Made by a program: the position numbers and the translations under genes | NCBI RefSeq assembly: GCF_007991175.1 | Contig: NZ_BJXV01000017.1 | Span: 25,510 to 89,509, forward strand | Direction of reading: 5' to 3' | Length of the DNA: 64,000 nucleotides | Origin: Halovibrio variabilis | Lineage (GTDB): Bacteria; Pseudomonadota; Gammaproteobacteria; Pseudomonadales; Halomonadaceae | Shown: one piece after another, positions 1-8,750 of the stretch | Position numbering within the stretch: the stretch's first letter is position 1 | Layout of the letters: every line of letters begins with the position of its first letter | Notes under the pieces: model-generated | What the model was told of the DNA's origin: nothing | The model's database searches: none | Seen by the model: the letters and a program-made list of their open reading frames with translations, nothing else

Positions 1-78
1 TTCCCCTTCCAGGCTCGCGGCGGTTATTGCTATAACTGCCTGCAGCACCTCGACAGCGGCACTTGCGCAAAACGCTGA
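1..78 (+). CDS. 3' end of an unidentified gene, if coding
   Basis: Frame 1 is open from the window edge to a TGA at 76-78 and would encode a 25-residue C-terminus with three cysteines (ending CAKR). Only the tail is present and I do not recognise it. An open frame this short is expected by chance, so it may not be a gene at all. Confidence 0.2.
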   Translation, partial: FPFQARGGYCYNCLQHLDSGTCAKR

Positions 79-92
79 AGTCGCTCTTTTTA

Positions 93-1793
93 CCTAAAGC
101 ACTAAACCTCGCCTTGTGTGATCGCATACGCCTTCCACTAACAATCTCGCCCCTGAGCAGTGAAACCCATGGGCATGCTAGACTGTTAGCCATATCGCTG
201 CTTTTGCTCTGGAGACCCACCGTGATGGATTCCCACCGCCGTAAGCTCCCCATCGGGATTCAGACGTTCTCGGATATCCGCGAGGGCAACTATTACTACG
301 TCGATAAGACCCCGCATATCGAGCGCCTAGTCAACCAGAACAAGTACTACTTCCTCTCGCGACCACGCCGCTTTGGCAAAAGCCTGTTGCTGGATACTCT
401 GCGCTGCCTGTTTGAAGGTCGCCAGGCGCTGTTCGAAGGGCTGTATATCCATGACAAGTGGGACTGGCAGCAGCGCTATCCGGTGATTCGTATTAGCTTT
501 TCAGACGGTGTTATCCATAGCCGTGAAGGGCTTGATCAGCATATCCATGAACTATTGGGCGGCGAGATTAAGCGTCTGGGCTTAACGCTGGATAACACCA
601 CTATCGCTGGCAGATTTCGGGAGCTTATTCAGTTAGCGCATCAGCAATATGGCCAACCCGTGGTTGTTCTAATTGACGAGTACGACAAGCCGATTCTGGA
701 TAACATCCTGGTGCCCGAACGCGCCCGAGAACTGCGCGAAGGTTTGAAGAATCTTTACAGCGTGCTTAAAGACGCCGACCCCCACCTGCACTTCGTGCTG
801 CTTACCGGCGTTTCCAAATTCAGCAAGGTCAGTCTTTTCTCGGGATTGAATAACCTCAACGATATCACCCTGGATGCCCCTTTTAGCACCATTTGCGGCT
901 ATACCGACGAGGACATCGATACGGTGTTCGCCCCGGAACTTTCTGGGTTAGACCGTCAGGAAATCAAACATTGGTATAACGGCTATCGCTGGGGTGGCCG
1001 TGAGACAACGTCCGTCTACAATCCCTTCGACGTGTTGCTGCTATTCCAGAAACGCGAGTTCGCCCCTTACTGGTTTGAGTCCGCGACACCGACGTTTTTG
1101 GTCGACATTCTTAAGCAGCGCGGGGTATTTACCCCCTCATTGGATCATTGGGAAACCGAGTATGAACTGCTCAGCCAGTTTGATGTTGACCAGATCAGCA
1201 CCGAAGGCCTGCTGTTTCAAACCGGCTACCTGACCATCCAGCAGGTAGAAGAGCCCCTGCGGGGCTACCGCCAGTACACTCTGGGCTTTCCTAACCGCGA
1301 AGTCGAAACCAGCCTTAACCATGCGCTACTGCCGTCACTGGGCGTCGAAAACGCCCCGCGTGAGCGCCGAACGCTGTTTCGTCATTTAAGCCAGCACGAC
1401 CTCGCCGGCTTAGAAGTTCACCTCAAAGCGCTCTACGCCGGGCTGCCTCACGATTGGTACCGCAACAATCCGATTGCCCGCTACGAAGGGCATTATGCGA
1501 GTGTCTTTTACAGCCATTTTGCGGCCTTGGGGCTGGATGTGACGGTGGAAGACGCCAGTCACCATGGCAAGGTGGATATGAGCGTGGATTTTGGCGGGCA
1601 ACTCTACCTGTTCGAGTTCAAGGTAGTCGAGCAACTGCCAGAAGGTAAAGCGCTCGAGCAGATCAAACACAAGGGCTACGCCGACAAACACCGCGCCTCA
1701 GGTAAGCCCATTCATCTGATCGGGGTGGAGTTTTCCAGCGCCCGGCGCCAGATTGTGGCGTTTGAGGTGGAGACTTTACCTAAAGGCGCTTGA
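93..1793 (+). repeat. Long direct repeat, copy 1
   Basis: About 1.7 kb that recurs in the same orientation at 6933-8627. The similarity starts about 130 bases before the start codon, at a shared CTAAAGCA(C/G)TAAAC, and runs to the stop codon. The upstream part has exactly the same length in both copies (offset 6840). The repeats bracket the siderophore receptor and binding-protein genes, so they are substrates for deletion or duplication of that 5 kb segment. Confidence 0.85.
225..1793 (+). CDS. AAA-ATPase-like / PD-(D/E)XK nuclease family protein, copy 1
   Basis: A 522-residue protein of the family that joins an AAA-ATPase-like domain (Pfam AAA-ATPase_like, N-terminal about 300 residues) to a C-terminal PD-(D/E)XK nuclease-like domain (DUF1703 type). 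Visible motifs are a Walker A-like RPRRFGKS at residues 46-53, a Walker B-like VVVLIDEYDKP near 146-156, and a nuclease signature with D in GKVDM near 451 and FEFK at 463-466. The ATG at 225 is chosen because GGAG lies 10 bases upstream and the paralogue at 7065 starts identically; an in-frame extension back to 63 is unlikely. The biological role of this family is not established. It is usually present in several copies per genome, and a role in mobile DNA or defence is only a guess. The C-terminus (LPKGA) differs from copy 2 (LA). Confidence 0.85.
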   Translation: MDSHRRKLPIGIQTFSDIREGNYYYVDKTPHIERLVNQNKYYFLSRPRRFGKSLLLDTLRCLFEGRQALFEGLYIHDKWDWQQRYPVIRISFSDGVIHSREGLDQHIHELLGGEIKRLGLTLDNTTIAGRFRELIQLAHQQYGQPVVVLIDEYDKPILDNILVPERARELREGLKNLYSVLKDADPHLHFVLLTGVSKFSKVSLFSGLNNLNDITLDAPFSTICGYTDEDIDTVFAPELSGLDRQEIKHWYNGYRWGGRETTSVYNPFDVLLLFQKREFAPYWFESATPTFLVDILKQRGVFTPSLDHWETEYELLSQFDVDQISTEGLLFQTGYLTIQQVEEPLRGYRQYTLGFPNREVETSLNHALLPSLGVENAPRERRTLFRHLSQHDLAGLEVHLKALYAGLPHDWYRNNPIARYEGHYASVFYSHFAALGLDVTVEDASHHGKVDMSVDFGGQLYLFEFKVVEQLPEGKALEQIKHKGYADKHRASGKPIHLIGVEFSSARRQIVAFEVETLPKGA

Positions 1794-1796
1794 ACT

Positions 1797-2309
1797 ACCC
1801 TTAGCTCACCAACACGACGACAGTACGCTTGTTGCCTCCTCCCCTCCACACTAGTCGACTGCTCTGTCGCCAGCAGCTTGCCGCTCTCCCTTCTCACTAA
1901 ACGATCCGCGAGGTGGAAGTAGCGGTCATCATGGGTAATCTCACCAGCCCTTCTACAAGAATACAAGAAGCACCAACTATTCAGCATCAGACTTGGCGCT
2001 GATTCAGGAAATTTACAATGTGTTCTACCAGCAAGAAGTAACCGGTCAGGCCCGCCACCGCCATAAGGTAATCGGTAGTGAAGCAGGTACCGACGGCGTT
2101 GAGCTACTTGTGCGCGATTTGGAGAGCAGCCATACGGAGTCCACCCGCTACGACGCCCTACGGCACCACTTTAGTCACCATCCAAGCCCAATAGATGTTT
2201 AGTTGCCGCCGCATAGGGCACGGCATGGATGATAAATAGAGCGCCTCTTGCCACAGGTACCATTTTGAGCAACAGGTGGTTGCAAGACAGCATAAATTCA
2301 GAACATAAT
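1797..2309. other. Gene-poor stretch with exporter remnant
   Basis: No intact gene is recognised. It contains the exporter fragment listed separately at 1850-1945. A 69-codon plus-strand frame at 1993-2202 is open, but I see no recognisable family, no clear ribosome site and no conserved motif, so I do not call it. The stretch is probably debris left of the receptor gene. Confidence 0.5.
1850..1945 (-). pseudogene. Remnant of a cyclic-peptide/siderophore ABC exporter (SyrD/YojI/PvdE-like) C-terminus
   Basis: Read on the minus strand, this stretch gives THDDRYFHLADRLVR followed by ESGKLLATEQS. That is the H-loop and C-terminal end typical of fused permease-ATPase exporters of the SyrD/PvdE/YojI group, which export peptide siderophores and related peptides. 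No Walker A, Walker B or membrane part is found nearby, so this is the last scrap of a deleted gene. Its place beside a siderophore receptor suggests that a siderophore synthesis/export cluster once lay here. Confidence 0.6.
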
Positions 2310-2328
2310 GCTAATAATAACAATTACT
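2310..2328 (+). promoter_or_regulatory. Probable Fur box before the siderophore receptor
   Basis: I count 13 of 19 matches to the Fur consensus GATAATGATAATCATTATC. The site is 34 bases before the receptor ATG, where repression of the promoter would be expected. The region is AT-rich, which raises chance matches, but the target gene makes iron control very likely. Confidence 0.65.
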
Positions 2329-2361
2329 ATTAACGTATAAATATCATTCAAGGGAATTACT

Positions 2362-4566
2362 ATGCACCAACTTCGTACCGGCCTGCGCAGGCAACTGTTC
2401 ACTGTGGCCATTGCTAATGCCTGCGCTGCGACGCTATTCGCGGCGCCGGCAGCTTCCGCTCAAAGCACCACAACGCAGGAGCCAGAAAACGACGAGGCGA
2501 CCAATACCTTGCCCACCCTTCAGGTAACCGGCGAGTACCAGCGTGATGCCACGACGGAAGGAACAGACTCATATACAACTGACGCAATGAATACGGCGAC
2601 GCGGCTAGGCTTATCCATTCGTGAAACGCCACAATCAGTATCCGTTATCAGCCGCCAGCTGATTGATGATATGCAGTTGGAATCACTGACGGATGTGGTC
2701 AATACAGCGACAGGCCTCACTTCAACCCAGCAAGATAGCCAGAGGCATGTTTTTTCAGCACGTGGCTTTGAGATAAATAATTATCAAATTGATGGTGTAC
2801 CAACAGCTTGGGAAAGTGGTTACTCCGCTGGTGAATCACAAATGGACACCATACTTTATGACCGTATTGAGATTGTTCGCGGTGCGAGCGGACTGACTTC
2901 CGGCGCGGGAGATCCTTCGGCTGCGATTAACCTTGTACGCAAGAAAGCGGATAGTAAGGAATTTACTGGGCATACCACTGTCAGTGCTGGGAGTTGGGAT
3001 CGCTATCAGAGTACTGTGGATATGTCGACGCCACTAAATGAAGCTGGAACCGTGCGTGGCCGCGTCGTTGGCAGCTATCTCGAAGAAGGTTCTTTTATTG
3101 ATTCGCTGGAAAATGAAAAATCTGTTTTTTATGGCACTGTCGCTGCCGATCTCACTGATAATACCTTGATGAACATTGGCATCAGCCAACAGCAAAACAG
3201 GCCCACCGGCTCAACCTGGGGTGGTTTGCCTACTTGGTTTAGTAATGGAGAAAGAACAGATTGGTCTCGTTCTAAAACGGTCGGCGCAGACTGGACAAGA
3301 TGGGATTCAGAAGTCACCAACTACTTCGTGAACCTTGAGCATAACTTTGATTCAGGTGCATCAGTTTACGCAGCTTATAGCAAAAGCATTAATCATGCTG
3401 ACTTACCCTTAGTCTATTTGTACGGTTCTCCAGATAGGCAAACCGGCCTTGGAATGAGTGCGCTTCCAGCTTGGTATGAGTTTGAACGAGAGCAGGACAA
3501 TATCGATATCTATGGTAACCTGCCATTTGAATTTTCCGGTCGTGACCATGAGGTGACTGCAGGGCTGATGCACAACAAGCAGGACTTTACTTCCGAACGT
3601 CGGAATCCACTGAGTGCACCACCAGTCGGCAATTTCTATGAATGGGATGGCTCATATCCAGAGCCTGAGTGGGGACCCAAAACACCCTATACAAGAAGAG
3701 AAACTGAACAACTTGGTGGTTATGCCGCTTTACGCTTATCGCTGGCTGACCCACTGACACTAATCCTGGGTAGTCGCGTTACTAACTGGGACATTGAAGG
3801 TATGAAATCAAATGGTGACTTCTATGATTTTAGTCATCATCAGGTAATTACACCTTATGCTGGCTTAATCTACGATATTAATGATGTCTATTCAGCTTAT
3901 GTCAGCTATACAGATATTTTCAACCCGCAAGACGCGCAGGATAGAAATGGCAGTTATCTTGATCCAGTGGAAGGTAAAAACTATGAAACCGGTATCAAAG
4001 CAGAGTATTTTGAAGGGCGTCTGAACGCCATGCTATCAGTATATCGGATTGATCAGGATAACCTGGCACAGACCGATACGGGATATTTGATTCCTGGAAC
4101 CACTGACCAGGCCTCATATGCGGCGGAAGGCACCACCAGTATCGGCTATGAGTTTGAAGTGTCAGGTGCTATTACCGATGATTGGAACCTTATGTTCGGT
4201 TGGTCACAGTTCCATGCCGAAGATGCCGATGGCTCAGCAGTAAATACCGATCAACCTCGCCGCACCGCAACTCTGTTCACTACCTATAAACTAAATGATT
4301 TAACCCTCGGTGGCGGTTTCAATTGGCAAAGCTCAAACTACACAATAGCAACCAACCCTTTGGGAAACAGCGAAGAAATAAAACAGGGTAGTTATTCGCT
4401 TGCTCGCTTGATGGCCAGATATCAGATGACTCCGGAATTAAGCGCTCAGCTTAATATCAACAACCTATTTGATGAGAAGTATTACACCAATAGTGGTGCT
4501 TGGTTCAGTCAGTTGGCATACGGCGCTCCACGCAGCGCAAACTTGACATTAAAATATGACTTCTAA
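2362..4566 (+). CDS. TonB-dependent siderophore receptor (FhuE/FpvA-like)
   Basis: A 734-residue outer-membrane receptor that would import a ferric siderophore using TonB energy. It has a signal peptide (residues 1-33, ending ASA) and a plug domain with IRETPQSVSVISRQLIDDM near 86-104 and DRIEIVRGASGLTSGAGDPS near 170. A long beta-barrel follows and ends in LKYDF with the terminal aromatic residue expected for barrel insertion. There is no N-terminal signalling (STN) domain, so it should not drive its own sigma factor. The plug most resembles hydroxamate-type receptors such as FhuE. Base composition is clearly more AT-rich than the downstream housekeeping genes, consistent with transfer. A terminator follows at 4610, so the binding-protein gene may have its own promoter. 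The exact siderophore cannot be read from sequence. Confidence 0.93.
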   Translation: MHQLRTGLRRQLFTVAIANACAATLFAAPAASAQSTTTQEPENDEATNTLPTLQVTGEYQRDATTEGTDSYTTDAMNTATRLGLSIRETPQSVSVISRQLIDDMQLESLTDVVNTATGLTSTQQDSQRHVFSARGFEINNYQIDGVPTAWESGYSAGESQMDTILYDRIEIVRGASGLTSGAGDPSAAINLVRKKADSKEFTGHTTVSAGSWDRYQSTVDMSTPLNEAGTVRGRVVGSYLEEGSFIDSLENEKSVFYGTVAADLTDNTLMNIGISQQQNRPTGSTWGGLPTWFSNGERTDWSRSKTVGADWTRWDSEVTNYFVNLEHNFDSGASVYAAYSKSINHADLPLVYLYGSPDRQTGLGMSALPAWYEFEREQDNIDIYGNLPFEFSGRDHEVTAGLMHNKQDFTSERRNPLSAPPVGNFYEWDGSYPEPEWGPKTPYTRRETEQLGGYAALRLSLADPLTLILGSRVTNWDIEGMKSNGDFYDFSHHQVITPYAGLIYDINDVYSAYVSYTDIFNPQDAQDRNGSYLDPVEGKNYETGIKAEYFEGRLNAMLSVYRIDQDNLAQTDTGYLIPGTTDQASYAAEGTTSIGYEFEVSGAITDDWNLMFGWSQFHAEDADGSAVNTDQPRRTATLFTTYKLNDLTLGGGFNWQSSNYTIATNPLGNSEEIKQGSYSLARLMARYQMTPELSAQLNINNLFDEKYYTNSGAWFSQLAYGAPRSANLTLKYDF

Positions 4567-4609
4567 AGCATCAGCATAGCAATATTAAAAACTTTCTTAT
4601 CAAATATTG

Positions 4610-4637
4610 ACCCAGTCCTATCTATTTAGGGCTGGGT
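4610..4637 (+). terminator. Intrinsic terminator after the receptor gene
   Basis: ACCCAGTCCTA and TAGGGCTGGGT form an 11-bp stem with one mismatch and a short loop, followed by ATTTTAATAAA. It lies 44 bases after the receptor stop codon. Confidence 0.7.
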
Positions 4638-4772
4638 ATTTTAATAAAGAAAATTGCTGCCAAAAGATAATATTTTCTAATGTATGTCTAGGCACCGGCA
4701 TCGGCGGGTTATTCTTTTAACTTAATACCTGAACCCATGACCGTCATGTTACATGTCTCTAAGGCGCGACAC

Positions 4773-5621
4773 ATGAAGTTTTTAACGGCAGCACTAGCGT
4801 TTCTTACATTCTGCAGCACTGCATATGCGGGCGAAAGACAACCTATTGCCACTTTCGACTGGGCTGTTACAGAAACCCTGAGTATGCTGGACATTGGCCC
4901 GCTAGGCGTAACGCAACTGGAAACTTATAACGAGTGGGCAGATAACGGGCTTATCGCATATGATGCTATAGAGCTGGGCTTTGGCCCGATGCCAAACCTT
5001 GAGCTGATGTCGCATCTAAACCCTGCACTCATAATAGGCGGTCTTACACCTCTGAATGAAAAACTATCGCATATCGCACCCACGGAAAATATCTCCTTAT
5101 TTCCGATTACAGGCGACCCTTGGCAGGCAGTGCACGATTTCACTCTGGCTTTAGCGGCGCGACTGGGGCATCAAAAGGATGCAAAGCGTCTTATCCTTGA
5201 ATCTGAACAACAACTCGCTAGGCTCAACCATAAGCTTTCTGCAGACCAAGCCCCCCTTCTTATTATCCAATTTAGGGATGATCGTCATGTCTGGATATAT
5301 GGCGAAAACAGTCTATTTCAAGGCATTTTGGATCAACTTGGCCTTACCAATGCCTGGAATAAACCAACCAACCATGTAGGGGTTTCCACTGTCAGCATCG
5401 ATGAACTACCCGCCATTGAAGGTAGATTGGTTGTTTTGAAGAGCCCTCATTATACTGCCAGCATTGGCGATCGCCTCAACCGTGGCGGGCTATGGCAAGC
5501 GTTGCTACGTGTACGCGGTGGCAAAACTGTCTATCTCCCTGTCAATTACTGGACTCTGGGAGGCCTTCCCTCTGCCATGCGTTTCGCCGAAACCTTGGTA
5601 GAAACGCTTGAAGATACGTAA
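4773..5621 (+). CDS. Periplasmic siderophore-binding protein, FhuD-like (first copy)
   Basis: A 282-residue ABC transporter substrate-binding protein that would carry ferric siderophore from the outer-membrane receptor to an inner-membrane permease. Start 4773 is chosen because it gives a clean signal peptide (MKFLTAALAFLTFCSTAYA, cleaved after AYA); the frame extends to 4737 without a signal-like start. FhuD-type hallmarks are the opening IATFDWAVTETL, FGPMPNLELM near 74-83, the RHVWIYGENSLFQGILDQLGL stretch near 170-190 and the C-terminal YLPVNYWTLGG. It follows the receptor at 4566. A degraded receptor fragment and a second FhuD-like gene follow it. No permease gene is in the window. Confidence 0.88.
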   Translation: MKFLTAALAFLTFCSTAYAGERQPIATFDWAVTETLSMLDIGPLGVTQLETYNEWADNGLIAYDAIELGFGPMPNLELMSHLNPALIIGGLTPLNEKLSHIAPTENISLFPITGDPWQAVHDFTLALAARLGHQKDAKRLILESEQQLARLNHKLSADQAPLLIIQFRDDRHVWIYGENSLFQGILDQLGLTNAWNKPTNHVGVSTVSIDELPAIEGRLVVLKSPHYTASIGDRLNRGGLWQALLRVRGGKTVYLPVNYWTLGGLPSAMRFAETLVETLEDT

Positions 5622-5622
5622 A

Positions 5623-5930
5623 TTGGTCGAAGACCTGATCGACGCCACTTTCCAGACACAAATAGGCGAAGTGCGCTCTCGGGGCTTCGAGCTGGAGGTC
5701 AAGACGGAGATCGGCCTCAATGCCAACTTGGTCACTGCTTATGCCTACACCGATGCCCGAAACCAACAAAAGCAGCCCGGCGACGCCTGAAAAAGTCGGC
5801 GAACGAAGCGTAAGCTCCCTACAACCAGTTCTCGCTATGGGGTGACTATCGCTCCAGTGTTGTCGGTCTACCGGGGCTGAAACTGGGTACCGGTGTACAC
5901 TCTATCAGTGATGACGGTAGCACTTATTTA
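5623..5930 (+). pseudogene. Frameshifted fragment of a second TonB-dependent siderophore receptor
   Basis: Two pieces of a receptor beta-barrel are readable in different frames. The first (5623-5787) gives EDLIDATF and IGEVRSRGFELEV, a strand pair typical of FhuA-like barrels, then a stop. The second (5820-5925) gives YNQFSLWGDYR and LPGLKLGTGVHSI, the strand usually found about 40 residues further on. The N-terminal plug and most of the barrel are missing. It lies between the two FhuD-like genes, suggesting that a second receptor-binding protein module was fused here and lost most of its receptor. Confidence 0.75.
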
Positions 5931-5946
5931 TCCGCAAAACACAGGC

Positions 5947-6915
5947 ATGATTGTGACCTATCAAAACGAGACATTTAATCGCCCCGTACGTCATAAAAGC
6001 ATGGCCTTACCGATCGCGTTGCTCATCAGTTTCTTCATGGGCAACGCATCAATGGCCAGCGAGGAAAACACCCAGGCGCCATTAGCAACGTTTGATTTCG
6101 CCATCGCGGAGACCCTCAATGCGATTGGTCATCCGCCGAGGTTTCTGTCAGGCCTTGAGGGGTACGAAACATATTCACGGCAAGAGGAAATTCTGCCTCA
6201 TGCGATTAACCTCGGCTACCGCCACTTCCCAAACCTTGAACTGCTTTCAAGCGATCCGCCACAACATATTCTGATTTCACCGCCTGCTCATGCCAGCTTA
6301 CTCCCTAGGCTCAGAAAAATTGCTGATGTAATGGCGTACCCGCTTTATAAGTATGCCGATGTTGAAGACGGCCATAACGACTGGGATACGATCGAAGGGC
6401 TGACGCGTCAGCTTGGCGATTTGGTGGAAGATCCTGACGCGGCGGAACATTATATCGAGCAATCCAGCCATCACTTCGCGGCGTTGAAACGACAGCTTAA
6501 TGGTATCGACTCACCTATTTTACTCGTGCGCCTGATGGATGAGCGCCATGCCCGCATATATGGCGAAGGAAGCGTTGAAGGCATGATGTTAAACCGCCTT
6601 GGCCTTCAGAACGCTTGGCAGGGGGATTTTGGCCGATGGGGAATGACAACCATCAGCGCAACGCCTCTGTTTGATGTCGATGCCAAATTGGTGTTTCTTG
6701 ATAGCCCCTACGGCCCGGACGGGGGTGTAAGACAACTCCTCTCCGATGGTCAGTGGCGACACTTGCCAAGCGTGAAACAGGGAAACTATACGATTATTCC
6801 CGTCAACTATTGGTCCTGGGGAGGTTTACCTGCCGCCCAACGCTTTGCTGACAGCCTTGCCAGCCATCTGACTGAGAGCGATCACTCAGGCAGTGCCTCT
6901 GTCGATACAAACTAG
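5947..6915 (+). CDS. Periplasmic siderophore-binding protein, FhuD-like (second copy)
   Basis: About 322 residues, the same family as the protein at 4773-5621. Shared marks are LATFDFAIAETL, YRHFPNLELL, ERHARIYGEGSVEGMMLNRLGL and IPVNYWSWGGLPAAQRFAD. Similarity is moderate rather than near-identical, so the two probably serve different siderophores or diverged long ago. The start is uncertain: ATG at 5947 gives a basic n-region (RPVRHKS) before a hydrophobic stretch, ATG at 6001 gives a shorter signal, and the frame opens at 5893. None has a strong ribosome site. The 5' part overlaps the end of the receptor remnant, so its original promoter may have been lost. Expression should not be assumed. 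Confidence 0.82.
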   Translation: MIVTYQNETFNRPVRHKSMALPIALLISFFMGNASMASEENTQAPLATFDFAIAETLNAIGHPPRFLSGLEGYETYSRQEEILPHAINLGYRHFPNLELLSSDPPQHILISPPAHASLLPRLRKIADVMAYPLYKYADVEDGHNDWDTIEGLTRQLGDLVEDPDAAEHYIEQSSHHFAALKRQLNGIDSPILLVRLMDERHARIYGEGSVEGMMLNRLGLQNAWQGDFGRWGMTTISATPLFDVDAKLVFLDSPYGPDGGVRQLLSDGQWRHLPSVKQGNYTIIPVNYWSWGGLPAAQRFADSLASHLTESDHSGSASVDTN

Positions 6916-6932
6916 TGGCTCACTTTTCTCGT

Positions 6933-8627
6933 CTAAAGCAGTAAACATCGCCCGGCGTGGTCACATGCACCCTCCACTGGCAGGCTCGTCACTGCGCAAT
7001 GCAATCGGTGAGCATGCTAGACTATTGACCATAACGTTGTTTTTTGCTCTGGAGACCCACCGTGATGGATGCCCAACGCCGTAAACTCCCCATCGGGATT
7101 CAGACGTTCTCGGATATCCGCGAGGGCAACTATTACTACGTCGATAAAACCCCGCATGTTGAGCGCTTGGTTAACCAGAACAAATACTACTTCCTCTCGC
7201 GGCCGCGCCGCTTCGGCAAAAGCCTGTTGCTGGATACCTTGCGCTGCCTGTTTGAAGGCCGCCAAGCGCTGTTTGAAGGACTTTATATCCACGACAAGTG
7301 GGACTGGCAGCAACGCTATCCGGTGATTCGTATTAGCTTTGCCGATGGCGTGATGCAGAGCCGTGAAGGGCTGGACGAGCGTATTCGTGAGCAGCTAAGG
7401 GTTCAACGCGAGCAGCTCGGCATTACCCAGCACCACAAAACTGACATACCCGGCGAATTTTCCGCCCTCATCCGCGCCGCCCACCAGCAAAGCGGCCAGC
7501 GGGTGGTCGTCCTGATCGACGAGTATGATAAGCCGATTCTGGACAATATCCTGGTGCCGGAGCGTGCCCGTGAACTGCGCGAAGGCCTGAAAAACCTTTA
7601 CAGCGTGCTTAAAGACGCCGACCCGCACTTGCACTTTGTGCTGCTGACCGGTGTGTCCAAATTCAGCAAGGTCAGTCTTTTCTCGGGATTGAATAATCTC
7701 AACGATATCACCCTGGATGCCCCCTTCAGTACGCTTTGCGGTTATACCGACGCGGATATCGATACGGTGTTCGCCCCGGAACTTCCCGGCCTTGATCGCG
7801 AAGCAATTCGCCAGTGGTACAACGGCTACCGTTGGGGTGGCAGCGAGATCACATCTGTCTATAACCCCTTTGACGTGCTACTACTGTTTCAGAAACGCGC
7901 GTTCGGCCCTTACTGGTTTGAGTCTGCAACGCCGACATTTTTGGTCGACATTCTTAAGCAGCGCGGGGTATTTACCCCCTCATTGGATCATTGGGAAACC
8001 GAGTATGAACTGCTCAGCCAGTTTGATGTGGATCAGATCAGCACCGAAGGCCTGCTGTTTCAAACCGGCTACCTGACTATTCAGCAGATAGAAGAGCCCC
8101 TGCGGGGCTACCGCCAGTACACCCTGGGCTTTCCTAACCGCGAAGTCGAAACCAGCCTCAACCATGCGCTACTGCCTTCGCTGGGCGTCGAAAACGCTCC
8201 GCGTGAGCGCCGTACGCTGTTTCGCCATTTAAGCCAGCACGATCTTGCCGGCTTAGAAACACACCTCAAAGCCCTTTACGCCGGGCTCCCTCACGATTGG
8301 TACCGCAACAATCCCATTGCCAAATATGAAGGCCACTATGCCAGTGTCTTTTACAGCCACTTTGCGGCCTTGGGGCTGGATGTGACGGTGGAAGACGCCA
8401 GTCACCACGGCAAGGTGGATATGTGCGTGGACTTTGGTGGGCAACTCTACCTGTTTGAGTTCAAGGTGGTGGAGCAACTGCCGGAAGGCACCGCTCTGGC
8501 GCAGATCAAACACAAGGGCTATGCCGACAAACACCGTGCCTCCGGCAAACCCATACACCTGATCGGCGTGGAGTTTTCCAGCGCCCAGCGCCAGATTGTG
8601 GCCTTTGAAGTGGAGACCTTGGCTTAG
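6933..8627 (+). repeat. Long direct repeat, copy 2
   Basis: Second copy of the 1.7-kb repeat at 93-1793, including about 130 bases of upstream sequence. Similarity ends at the stop codon. Copy-to-copy differences are clustered in one internal block corresponding to protein residues 93-145 and are sparse elsewhere. Confidence 0.85.
7065..8627 (+). CDS. AAA-ATPase-like / PD-(D/E)XK nuclease family protein, copy 2
   Basis: A 520-residue paralogue of the protein at 225-1793, roughly nine residues in ten identical by eye. It keeps the Walker A-like RPRRFGKS, the Walker B-like VVVLIDEYDKP and the C-terminal GKVDM...FEFK nuclease signature, so both copies look potentially active. The residues between the two ATPase motifs (about 93-145) are strikingly different: GLDERIREQLRVQREQLG here against GLDQHIHELLGGEIKRLG in copy 1. 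The ATG at 7065 has GGAG 10 bases upstream. It lies after the FhuD-like genes and before a phosphatase gene, with no obvious operon partner. Function is not established for the family. Confidence 0.85.
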   Translation: MDAQRRKLPIGIQTFSDIREGNYYYVDKTPHVERLVNQNKYYFLSRPRRFGKSLLLDTLRCLFEGRQALFEGLYIHDKWDWQQRYPVIRISFADGVMQSREGLDERIREQLRVQREQLGITQHHKTDIPGEFSALIRAAHQQSGQRVVVLIDEYDKPILDNILVPERARELREGLKNLYSVLKDADPHLHFVLLTGVSKFSKVSLFSGLNNLNDITLDAPFSTLCGYTDADIDTVFAPELPGLDREAIRQWYNGYRWGGSEITSVYNPFDVLLLFQKRAFGPYWFESATPTFLVDILKQRGVFTPSLDHWETEYELLSQFDVDQISTEGLLFQTGYLTIQQIEEPLRGYRQYTLGFPNREVETSLNHALLPSLGVENAPRERRTLFRHLSQHDLAGLETHLKALYAGLPHDWYRNNPIAKYEGHYASVFYSHFAALGLDVTVEDASHHGKVDMCVDFGGQLYLFEFKVVEQLPEGTALAQIKHKGYADKHRASGKPIHLIGVEFSSAQRQIVAFEVETLA

Positions 8628-8750
8628 CGAGTGGGCTATTTGCCGCTGTCATCGTCGTGTCATTCGCTACTAGTTACATTGATAGAAGATTCATATCTCT
8701 CATGTACTAAACACGACGAACGCCCAGCCGTTCTATTCAGGGGAAACACG

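Noticed and set aside
1993..2202. 69-codon frame before the siderophore receptor
   Set aside because: No family, no good ribosome site, located in a region of gene debris.
5608..5790. 60-codon frame after the first FhuD-like gene as a new small gene
   Set aside because: It reads as a receptor barrel fragment that continues in another frame, so it is a pseudogene piece.
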